A stretch of DNA of 64,000 nucleotides from JAAXIE01 sp965204245 (GTDB lineage: Bacteria; Chloroflexota; Dehalococcoidia; Lucifugimonadales; JAAXIE01), in the NCBI GenBank assembly GCA_965204245.1, contig CBDBED010000001.1, positions 310,001 through 374,000 on the forward strand, given 5' to 3'. The translations under genes were made by a program, and so were the position numbers. Below are positions 49,849 through 57,480 of the stretch, piece after piece; the first letter of the stretch is position 1; each line of letters begins with the position of its first letter. The notes beneath the pieces were generated by a model. That model saw only the letters and a list, made by a program, of their open reading frames with translations. It made no database searches and was not told where the DNA came from.

Positions 49849-51009
49849 TTAGTCAACCGGATACCGCTGCAGCAATTGCCGCGCTATCACCAGCCTCTGG
49901 ATCTCATTGGTTCCCTCGCCGATGATCATCAGAGGCGCATCCCGGTAATACCGCTCAACTGGTGATTCCTTTATGTAACCAACGCCCCCATGAATGCGCA
50001 TCGACTCCAGCGTCACTTCAGCGCATATCTCGCTCGCAAACAGCTTCGCCATCCCAGCCTCCAAGTCCACCCTCTCACCCCGGTCTTTCTTCTCCGCCGC
50101 CTGATACGTCAGCAACCGCGCCGCCTCAATCTTGGTCGCCATATCCGCCAGCTTCAGCTGTATCGCTTGGTGCTGGCTGATCGGTTTCCCGAAGGTCTCC
50201 CGCTGCTGCGCATACTTGATAGCCGCCTCGAACGCCGCCGTTGCCACCCCCACCGACCGGGCCGCCACATTGATGCGCCCAGTCTCCAAGCCACTCATCA
50301 CCTGCTGGAAACCATAGCCCTCTTCCCCGCCAACCAGCCTGTCGGCAGCCACCCGGTAGTCCTTGAATATCAGTTCACAGGTATCCAGCCCACGGTACCC
50401 CAGCTTGTCCAAGTCCCGCCCCACCTCAAACCCAGGCCCTTTCTCTGCAATGAAACAGCTAAGCCCCCGGTGCTTTGGCATGGCATTCGGATCGGTGCGC
50501 GCCAGCACGGCAAACGTATCGCCATGACGCCCATTGGTAATGAACATCTTGGTCCCGTTCAGCACATACTCCTCGCCATCCCTTGTCGCGGATAGCGACA
50601 GCGACTGCACATCGCTCCCAGCATCCGGCTCCGTGAGCGCCAGCCCGCCCCGCATCTCACCCCGCGCCATGGCAGGCAGGAAGCGCACCTTCTGCTCATG
50701 AGTCCCGAAGTTCGAGATTACATACGTCATGATGTGGTGGGTACCAATAATCCCCCCCACGCTCATCCACCCTTTGGAGATCTCCTCGAAGATCATGGCG
50801 AACGTGGTATAGTCCAACCCCATCCCGCCCCACTCCTCAGGAACAGTGATGCCAAACAACCCCATTCCCTTCATTTTCTCAATGAGACCCAAGGGCACCA
50901 TGTCCTTTTGCTCATGCTCGTCCGCAATGGGCAGCACATCACGTCGCACAAAATCGCGCACCATATTCACAATCTGGCTGCGTGCTTCTTCAGGCGTCCT
51001 CGTCGTCAT
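49849..51009 (-). CDS. Acyl-CoA dehydrogenase
   Basis: 386 residues, standard length. Flavoenzyme oxidising acyl-CoA thioesters. N-terminal helical domain with FGITVPEEWGGMGLDYTTF, middle beta domain (GGLALTEPDAGSDVQSLSLSA, FITNGRHGDTFAVLART), C-terminal helices with RINVAARSVGVATAAFEAA and the catalytic Glu in LMIIGEGTNEIQRLVIARQLL. Part of a minus-strand pair with the ThDP enzyme, 155 bases downstream of it. Substrate chain type not determinable. Confidence 0.94.
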   Translation of the reverse strand: MTTRTPEEARSQIVNMVRDFVRRDVLPIADEHEQKDMVPLGLIEKMKGMGLFGITVPEEWGGMGLDYTTFAMIFEEISKGWMSVGGIIGTHHIMTYVISNFGTHEQKVRFLPAMARGEMRGGLALTEPDAGSDVQSLSLSATRDGEEYVLNGTKMFITNGRHGDTFAVLARTDPNAMPKHRGLSCFIAEKGPGFEVGRDLDKLGYRGLDTCELIFKDYRVAADRLVGGEEGYGFQQVMSGLETGRINVAARSVGVATAAFEAAIKYAQQRETFGKPISQHQAIQLKLADMATKIEAARLLTYQAAEKKDRGERVDLEAGMAKLFASEICAEVTLESMRIHGGVGYIKESPVERYYRDAPLMIIGEGTNEIQRLVIARQLLQRYPVD

Positions 51010-51105
51010 GGTTAGGCTCCTTTGCCTGCGATCACACTAATATACAAGGCGGATTCTACATCCGGGCCAAGTTCAAAGCGAGGGTGGAGACCATCGCAAA
51101 GCTAA

Positions 51106-51138
51106 GGAGCGCCCGGACGGTGCCCGCCCGAGCGCTCC
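51106..51138 (-). terminator. Terminator-like hairpin after the ThDP enzyme
   Basis: GGAGCGCCCGG (51106-51116) / CCGAGCGCTCC (51128-51138), ten of eleven pairs, 27 bases beyond the stop of the minus-strand ThDP gene. No strong T-run. Confidence 0.45.
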
Positions 51139-51164
51139 CCGAACAGCTATATCTCGAGGACCCT

Positions 51165-52838
51165 TTAGTCCTTATAACTCTGCTTCACACCCACAGCTCC
51201 CTTCTGGTACGCCGAGAAGGGCTGCGTCACCACCCTCACCTCCGAGTCCACTACCACGTTCACCAAGGCAGGCACTCCCGCAGCGAAAGCCCGCTCCAAT
51301 GCCGGGCGTATCTCGTCCGGGTCCTCCACCCTCTCCACATAGCAGCCGAAGGCCTCAGCCATCTGCTCATAATTGGCATAGCCAAGGAACCGCCCCGGCT
51401 CATCCTGCCGCGAAACGGCCCCCGCGGCCCAGCCCGCGTTATTGCTCACCACAGTAACGAAGGGGATGTTGTTACGCACCGCCGAGTCCAACTCGATACC
51501 GTTGAACCCGAAGGAACCATCCCCCGTGAGCACCAGCACCTGCTTGTCGGGGCGGGCGATCTTGGCGGCCATTCCGAAAGGCACACCCGTCCCGATATTC
51601 CCGAATGGCCCCGAGTTCATCCGGCTGCCCGGCGTGAACGTCGGTATCGACTGGCGACCAAAGTTCAATATCTCCTGGCCATCCACGATCAGAGTCGCAT
51701 CCCGGTCCAAGAAGTCCCGCACCTCGCGGCACAAGCGCAGCGGGTGAATCGGCGTCTGGTCCGACGCCATCTGCCCCTCGGAACGCTCCCGGTTTGCCGC
51801 GTCCCGTGCCCTAAGTTCATCCACCCAAGGCAACTCATCCCGTCCCTCAAAGGCAGGGCGTGCCTCGTCAATCAACTGCTGGAACACGGCCTTGCAGTCA
51901 CCAATGATTCCCACTTCCACATCCCGGTTGTGGCCGATCTCGGCGGGATCAATGTCTACTTGGATGAACTTCACGTCTGGCGCGAAACGCGGTGCCTGGC
52001 CAAAAGCCACCATGTAATTGAATCGCGTTCCCATCACCAGAATCGCGTCCGCCTCGCTGTAGGCCTTTGTGCGCGCACCCAAGAAGCTCATGGGGTGGTC
52101 GTCGGGCACAATCCCACGCGTCTGGGGCATCGTATAAAACGGTATCTTCGTCATCTCGACGAACTCCTGGAACTCAGGGCCCGACTGCGCCCAGTACGTC
52201 CCCGTACCTGCCAAGATAACCGGCCTCTCAGCCTTGGACAGGATTTCGACGGCCTCCTGTATCAGACGCGGGTCGCCTGTGGCCCGTGCCATGGTGCGGG
52301 GCTTGCTGGGATACACCACCTGGGCCTCGTCCGCCATCTCATCAATGGTGTCCTTGGGGAAGTCCAGGTACACCGGCCCCGGCTTTCCCGTCGTCGCCTG
52401 CCGGAAGGCCGTGCTGATCATCTCCGGTATGCGGTGGGTCTGCATAACACGGTCAGACCACTTGTTGATGGGCTTCATCATCGCCAACTGGTCGATCTCC
52501 TGGAAACCGCCCATGCCAAACTGCACCGCAGGGCTCGCCCCGCCGATCGTCAGCATCGGCACGCAATCAACGAACGCATTAGCCACGCCCGTCACCGCAT
52601 TCGTGGTCCCCGGCCCTGACGCGCAAATGCAGACCCCAGGCTTACCCGTGCTCCGCGCATATCCATGGGCCGCCATCGCAGCCGCCTGCTCGTGTCTAAC
52701 GTCCACGCAGCGTATCCCCAGCTTGTTCGCCTCCACGATGATGGGCGTAATTGGCCCGCCCGTCAGGAAAAATATGGTGTCCACTCCCTCGTTCTGGAGC
52801 GCCTTTGCCGCAATAACGGCACCGCTAACTTCTGCCAA
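51165..52838 (-). CDS. ThDP-dependent enzyme of the acetolactate synthase/oxalyl-CoA decarboxylase family
   Basis: 557 residues from TTG 52838, preceded by GGGAGG; a longer frame starts at 52892 without a ribosome site. Three-domain ThDP fold: pyrimidine domain with catalytic Glu in DVRHEQAAAMAAHGYAR and CASGPGTTNAVTGVANAF, central domain (RPVILAGTGTYWAQSG), and PP domain with LTGDGSFGFNGIELDSA and SNNAGW. It lacks obvious acetolactate synthase partners (no ilvN nearby); the sequence pattern also fits oxalyl-CoA decarboxylase or 2-hydroxyacyl-CoA lyase. The neighbouring acyl-CoA dehydrogenase suggests a CoA-thioester catabolic role (inference). Confidence 0.85.
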   Translation of the reverse strand: MAEVSGAVIAAKALQNEGVDTIFFLTGGPITPIIVEANKLGIRCVDVRHEQAAAMAAHGYARSTGKPGVCICASGPGTTNAVTGVANAFVDCVPMLTIGGASPAVQFGMGGFQEIDQLAMMKPINKWSDRVMQTHRIPEMISTAFRQATTGKPGPVYLDFPKDTIDEMADEAQVVYPSKPRTMARATGDPRLIQEAVEILSKAERPVILAGTGTYWAQSGPEFQEFVEMTKIPFYTMPQTRGIVPDDHPMSFLGARTKAYSEADAILVMGTRFNYMVAFGQAPRFAPDVKFIQVDIDPAEIGHNRDVEVGIIGDCKAVFQQLIDEARPAFEGRDELPWVDELRARDAANRERSEGQMASDQTPIHPLRLCREVRDFLDRDATLIVDGQEILNFGRQSIPTFTPGSRMNSGPFGNIGTGVPFGMAAKIARPDKQVLVLTGDGSFGFNGIELDSAVRNNIPFVTVVSNNAGWAAGAVSRQDEPGRFLGYANYEQMAEAFGCYVERVEDPDEIRPALERAFAAGVPALVNVVVDSEVRVVTQPFSAYQKGAVGVKQSYKD

Positions 52839-52996
52839 GATTCCCTCCCTATGCACACAAAATTGGGCGGCGCGAAGCAATATTCCGCCCATGTGTAAAG
52901 CCCGCTCAGTCTATCCCTACTACCTGAGAGGGTCAAGAATCGCCCTTAGTCCCACTCCTCCAAGTCCGCCAAGTCCCCATCCTCCGTTGGCTAATA

Positions 52997-53005
52997 TGCT
53001 AAAGT
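52997..53005 (+). promoter_or_regulatory. Extended -10 of the ABC exporter genes
   Basis: TGC followed by TAAAGT; start of transcription near 53012, downstream of the in-frame GTG 53004, which supports TTG 53064 as the start codon of the next gene. Confidence 0.4.
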
Positions 53006-53063
53006 GGTTTCCGGCATCGCCCTCTCTCCCTACACCGGTGTACGAACCACAGGAGACGTCCGA

Positions 53064-53975
53064 TTGGACGGCCACCCCGTTCTCAGCGTTAACGCTCTCA
53101 CCAAGACCTTCGGCCGCCGCACTGTCGTCAATCAGGTCTCCTTTGACGTACAGCGCGGCGAAATGTTCGGCTTCTTGGGCCCCAACGGCTCCGGCAAGAC
53201 CACCACAATACGCATGTGCCTCGGCATCATCCGCCCCAACGCCGGCTCCATCCAGATTCTCGGCTCCCAGCCCCAGCGCAGCAGCCTGAAAAGCGTCGGC
53301 TACCTGCCACAGGAACGAGGCCTCACCAAGAACGTGAAGGTAACGGAGATACTGCGCTACTTGGGCAGGCTCAAGGGATTGTCGGCTACAGATGCAGAGC
53401 AGCGCACCCTCGCGTTACTTAAACGTGTCGACCTCTACGACCATCGCGACAAGCAGGTCGAGGGTTTATCCGGAGGGATGACCCAATTCGTCCAGTTCAT
53501 CGGGGCCATCCTCCACGACCCCCAACTCATCATCCTCGACGAGCCCTTCGCCGGCCTCGACCCCCTCAACGTAACCCTGATGAAGGAGCTTCTATCCGAA
53601 AGACAGCAGGCTGGCGCCACCGTCATGTTCAGCACCCACATCATGTCCGATGTCGAGGAACTCTGCCAGCGCGTAGCCCTCATCGCCGACAGCAACCTCC
53701 TGCTCTTCGGAGACTTGGCTGAAATCAAGAGAGCGCGAGGCGCAAATTCCATCCAAATTCAGGCCAACGGAATACCTGAAGCCCTGACAGGAACCGCAAC
53801 CAGCGCCCAGCCTAACGGCGTAGCCAACTACCCTATCGGCAACGGAACGACCCCCGAAGCAATACTCCGAGCATATCTCGACGCCGGAATCCAAGTCGAG
53901 CGTTACCAGATGTCCCTCCCATCGTTGAACGACATCTTCGTGGAGGAGGTGTCCCGTGCCCGGTCTTCCCTATGA
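53064..53975 (+). CDS. ABC transporter ATP-binding protein
   Basis: 303 residues from TTG 53064 (AGGAGACG upstream). Walker A GPNGSGKT at 39-46, Q-loop YLPQERGL, signature LSGGM followed by TQFVQF where most relatives have (K/T)QR(L/V), Walker B LIILDEPFAGLDP, H-loop FSTHIM. The C-terminal 70 residues form a NatA-like accessory domain. With the permease encoded next (20-base overlap) it forms a NatAB/ABC-2 type exporter; substrate unknown. Confidence 0.92.
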   Translation: MDGHPVLSVNALTKTFGRRTVVNQVSFDVQRGEMFGFLGPNGSGKTTTIRMCLGIIRPNAGSIQILGSQPQRSSLKSVGYLPQERGLTKNVKVTEILRYLGRLKGLSATDAEQRTLALLKRVDLYDHRDKQVEGLSGGMTQFVQFIGAILHDPQLIILDEPFAGLDPLNVTLMKELLSERQQAGATVMFSTHIMSDVEELCQRVALIADSNLLLFGDLAEIKRARGANSIQIQANGIPEALTGTATSAQPNGVANYPIGNGTTPEAILRAYLDAGIQVERYQMSLPSLNDIFVEEVSRARSSL

Positions 53976-55254
53976 ATTTCGCGTCATCTTCTCCGAAGAG
54001 TTCCGCCGCCAGATTCGCAACAAGGGCTTCATGTTCTTCACCGCCCTCGTCCTCATCATCATGGTCGGGGCAATACCCATCACACCCCTGATAATCGGCC
54101 TGTTCGACGACGCCGATGAAGAGCTCTCCCCTGAGCTATCCGGAGCAAACTTGGGAAGCAGTCTTGCCTTGCGCTACGGCTACGCCGACCCCGCCGGCAT
54201 CCTGCCGCAGGAATCGCCTTGGCCAACCCCGCCCCGGCAATTCGCCAGCAAGGATGACGGCATCCTTGCCATCCAGCAAGGCGAGATTGACACTCTCTTC
54301 GTCCTGCCACCCGACTACATCCAGTCCGGCCGCATAGAGGACTACTGGACCACTCGCGATAGGGGCCCCATCTGGGCCGGAAACTGGAGTGCCGAGGACA
54401 ATTTTCGCGACTACCTCAAGGACGCCCTCACCCTCGGTCTCGACTTCCCCGACAGTGTCGAACGCGCCTTCGACACCGGCTATTTCGACCAGTTCGACGT
54501 TTCCGGTGATACCCCTATCGAAGAATCAGGCGGTAACGTAGCCCAGAGTGTCGTCGAACTCGCAGCCCTCTTGCTATTCGCCATGTTGCTGATCATCGCC
54601 GTGATGACCGGCTCCGGTTCCGTCATCCGTACCGTCTCCGAAGAAAAAGAGACACGCATGGTGGAAATCCTCATCACCTCCGCATCTCCCATGTCCATCC
54701 TCACCGCCAAACTGCTCGCAGCGGTCCTCGTTGGATTAATCCATATAGCCGTCTGGATTCTGGTAGGAGCCTTCGCCACCCCCGCCATCTTCGACAGCAT
54801 CCCCGGCGCAGGCGAGTTGACCATCAGCACACGATCCCTGATCGTGGTGTCCTTCTGCCTAGTGCTGGGCTACCTGCTCTTCTCCGCCTTCGCCATGTTC
54901 GTGGGCACCGTCGTCGGCTCCGCTGCCGAGGGACAGCGTCAGCTGGGCCTCCTCAGCATGCTCGTCGGCCTCCCGGTCTGGCTCACCGGCCTCATCGTCA
55001 ACATCCCGGACCTCTTCTTCCTCAAGGTCGTCACGTACGTCCCCTTCTTCACCCCCTCCATGCTGATGGTGCGCATCGGCAGTGGCAGCGACATCTCCAA
55101 CGGCGAAATCGCCCTCGCCCTTGCCATCGTGGCAGCTTCCACCATCCTCATGCTCTGGATCGCCTCCCGGGTCTTCAGCGTCAGCATCCTCCTCTCAGGC
55201 CAGAGCATCACCAGCCCCCGCAACCTCCTAGCCGCCCTGCGACGCCCCGAATAG
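53956..55254 (+). CDS. ABC-2 type permease (NatB-like)
   Basis: 432 residues from GTG 53956, overlapping the ATPase gene by 20 bases. One N-terminal membrane helix (FMFFTALVLIIMVGAIPITPLIIGLF), an extracytoplasmic domain of about 165 residues, then five or more helices from SVVELAALLLFAMLLIIAVM onward; EEKETRMVEILITSASP after the second helix is the ABC-2 coupling signature. Fits Na+ or drug exporters of the NatB type. Cytoplasmic membrane. Confidence 0.92.
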   Translation: MPGLPYEFRVIFSEEFRRQIRNKGFMFFTALVLIIMVGAIPITPLIIGLFDDADEELSPELSGANLGSSLALRYGYADPAGILPQESPWPTPPRQFASKDDGILAIQQGEIDTLFVLPPDYIQSGRIEDYWTTRDRGPIWAGNWSAEDNFRDYLKDALTLGLDFPDSVERAFDTGYFDQFDVSGDTPIEESGGNVAQSVVELAALLLFAMLLIIAVMTGSGSVIRTVSEEKETRMVEILITSASPMSILTAKLLAAVLVGLIHIAVWILVGAFATPAIFDSIPGAGELTISTRSLIVVSFCLVLGYLLFSAFAMFVGTVVGSAAEGQRQLGLLSMLVGLPVWLTGLIVNIPDLFFLKVVTYVPFFTPSMLMVRIGSGSDISNGEIALALAIVAASTILMLWIASRVFSVSILLSGQSITSPRNLLAALRRPE

Positions 55255-55303
55255 CGCAAGAATCGCACCTACCAGCCCTCCTCATCAGCCCCCCAACCCC
55301 CTA

Positions 55304-55312
55304 TGCTACACT
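55304..55312 (+). promoter_or_regulatory. Extended -10 of coaX
   Basis: TGC followed by TACACT, 40 bases before the TTG start of coaX. Confidence 0.45.
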
Positions 55313-55352
55313 TAATCACCAACACCGAACGAAACTCACCAGAGGCCCCTTC

Positions 55353-56159
55353 TTGCTCCTCGTACTCGACATAGGCAACACTAACGTCACCCTCGGCGTC
55401 TTCGACGGCCACGCCCTCAAGTCCACTTGGCGCTTGGCCACCGACGCCCGCCGCATGCCCGACGAATACGGCCTCCTCATGGCCAACATCATGTCCTACC
55501 GCGGCGTCCAGCCCTCCAGCATCACTGGCGCCTGCATCTGCAGCGTCGTCCCGCCCCTTATTCCCACCTTCGAAGAGGTCTGCCGCAACTACTTCTCCGT
55601 ACAGCCCCTCACCGTCTCCGCTGGCGTCAAGACCGGCATCTCCATCCAGTACGACTCCCCCCGCGATGTCGGCACCGACCGCGTCGCCGACGCCGTGGCT
55701 GCCCTTCACCTCTACGGCGGCCCCGTCATAGTGGTGGATTTCGGCACCGCCACCGTTTTCGATGCCATCTCCGCCGACGGCAAGTACCTCGGCGGTGCCT
55801 TGGCCCCCGGCATGAACCTCTCCGCCGATGCCCTCTACCAGAGCACCTCCCAACTGCGCCGCGTCGAGTTGACGCCCCCCTCAGCAGCCATCGGCCGCAA
55901 CACCGTCACCGCCATGCAGTCCGGCCTGATTTTCGGCTACGCCGGCCTCGTGGAAGGCATGGTGGCCCGCTTCAAAAGCGAGTTGGGCCAAAACTCCAAG
56001 GTAATCGCCACCGGCGGCCTAGCCGACCTCATGGCCCACGAGACCTCCGTCTTCGACGCCGTGAACCCCGACCTCACCCTCCTCGGCCTCCGCATGATCT
56101 ACGACCTCAACCACGACCCCCACAACCCCTACGACGAACGACAGCAGCAGGAGGACTGA
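55353..56159 (+). CDS. coaX: Type III pantothenate kinase
   Basis: 268 residues from TTG 55353 (AGAGG seven bases upstream). ASKHA-fold kinase: LLVLDIGNTNVTLGVFDG (phosphate 1 loop), GTDRVADAVAALH with the catalytic/substrate Asp, VIVVDFGTATVFDAI, GGALAPGMNLSADAL, and a C-terminal VIATGGLA. Phosphorylates pantothenate, first step of CoA synthesis. coaBC begins four bases after its stop, so both steps are encoded together. Confidence 0.96.
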   Translation: MLLVLDIGNTNVTLGVFDGHALKSTWRLATDARRMPDEYGLLMANIMSYRGVQPSSITGACICSVVPPLIPTFEEVCRNYFSVQPLTVSAGVKTGISIQYDSPRDVGTDRVADAVAALHLYGGPVIVVDFGTATVFDAISADGKYLGGALAPGMNLSADALYQSTSQLRRVELTPPSAAIGRNTVTAMQSGLIFGYAGLVEGMVARFKSELGQNSKVIATGGLADLMAHETSVFDAVNPDLTLLGLRMIYDLNHDPHNPYDERQQQED

Positions 56160-56162
56160 CCC

Positions 56163-57383
56163 ATGCCACCCGTCCTCCAGAACAAAAACATCGTCCTCGG
56201 CGTCACCGGCAGCATCGCCTGCTACAAGGCCCTCGACCTCACCAGCAAGCTCGCCCAACAGGGCGCCCAAGTCGATGTCATCCTCACTGCCGACGCCGCC
56301 AAGTTCGTCACACCCTTAGCCTTCCGCAGCCTCACTCACCGCCCCGTCGTCACCGACATGTTCGACACCCACTCCGAACTCGCCGTCGAACACGTGGCCT
56401 TGGCCCGCCGCGCTGAAATACTCGCCATCGCCCCAGCCACCGCCCACACTCTTGCCCGCCTCGCCCTAGGCCTAGCCGACGACGCCCTCACCGCCACCGC
56501 CCTCGCCACCGAAGCCCCCCTGCTCCTCGCACCTGCCATGGACGCCCACATGTGGGACCACCCAGCCACCCAGCACAACATGTCCCTCCTCCGCGAACGT
56601 GGCGCCGTCGTCGTCGGCCCCGGCGCAGGACGCCTAGCCTCCGGCCTCGTCGGCATGGGACGCCTAGCCGAACCCGCAGAAATCCTCGGCCACATCCAAG
56701 CCCTCCTCGGACGCAACGGCGACCTCGCAGGCCGCACCATCGTCATCAGCGCTGGAGGCACCCGCGAACCCGTCGACCCCGTCCGCGTCATCACCAACCG
56801 CTCCTCCGGCAAAATGGGCTACGCCTTGGCCGAAGCCGCCCGTGACCGCGGTGCTCGCGTAGTCCTCGTTTCCACCGTCCAAGGCCTCGACGACCCCGTC
56901 GCCGTCGAGATGGTCCGCGTCGAGACCGCCGAGCAGATGAAGCACGCCATCCTCCAAGCCACCTCCCAAGCCGACGCCCTCATCATGGCCGCCGCCGTCG
57001 CCGACTACCGCCCCGCCTCCGTGGCCCCCTCCAAGGTCAAGAAAAGCAGCAATCAGTGGACCATCGACCTCGAGAAGACCGACGACATCCTCGCCCAAGC
57101 CACCCATCCCCTCGTCCGCGTGGGCTTTGCCGCCGAAAGCAACGACCTCCTCCGGAACGCCCAAGCCAAGGTCGCCGAAAAAGACCTTGACCTCATAGTA
57201 GCCAACGACGTAACCGCCGAGGGCTCCGGCTTCGGCGCCGACACAAACAAAGTCCTCCTAATCCACCCCAACAATCAAGTAGACGACCTCCCCCTCATGC
57301 CCAAGCAGGAAGTCGCCCACCAAGTCCTCGACCAAATAACCGCCATCCTCCACCGCAAGTCACCCGCTCAACCTGCCTCCTGA
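56163..57383 (+). CDS. coaBC: Bifunctional phosphopantothenoylcysteine synthetase/decarboxylase
   Basis: 406 residues. N-terminal CoaC flavoprotein decarboxylase (about 1-185): LGVTGSIACYKALDLTSKL, catalytic His in AVEHVALARRAEI, and APAMDAHMWDHPATQ. C-terminal CoaB synthetase (about 190-400): ISAGGTREPVDPVRVITNRSS, AAAVADYRPASVAPSKVKK, and GFAAESNDLL. Converts 4'-phosphopantothenate to 4'-phosphopantetheine, the steps after CoaX. Confidence 0.97.
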   Translation: MPPVLQNKNIVLGVTGSIACYKALDLTSKLAQQGAQVDVILTADAAKFVTPLAFRSLTHRPVVTDMFDTHSELAVEHVALARRAEILAIAPATAHTLARLALGLADDALTATALATEAPLLLAPAMDAHMWDHPATQHNMSLLRERGAVVVGPGAGRLASGLVGMGRLAEPAEILGHIQALLGRNGDLAGRTIVISAGGTREPVDPVRVITNRSSGKMGYALAEAARDRGARVVLVSTVQGLDDPVAVEMVRVETAEQMKHAILQATSQADALIMAAAVADYRPASVAPSKVKKSSNQWTIDLEKTDDILAQATHPLVRVGFAAESNDLLRNAQAKVAEKDLDLIVANDVTAEGSGFGADTNKVLLIHPNNQVDDLPLMPKQEVAHQVLDQITAILHRKSPAQPAS

Positions 57384-57480
57384 ACCCCATGATCGGCTCG
57401 CACAATCCGGACGACTGGCAACGCCATAGTGGGCATACCAACACAAGCTAATCTGACCTGAGTCGGTCAGAATAACTCGG

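Noticed and set aside
50982..52619. 545-residue plus-strand ORF
   Set aside because: Antisense to the ThDP enzyme; rich in His and Arg with no domain pattern.
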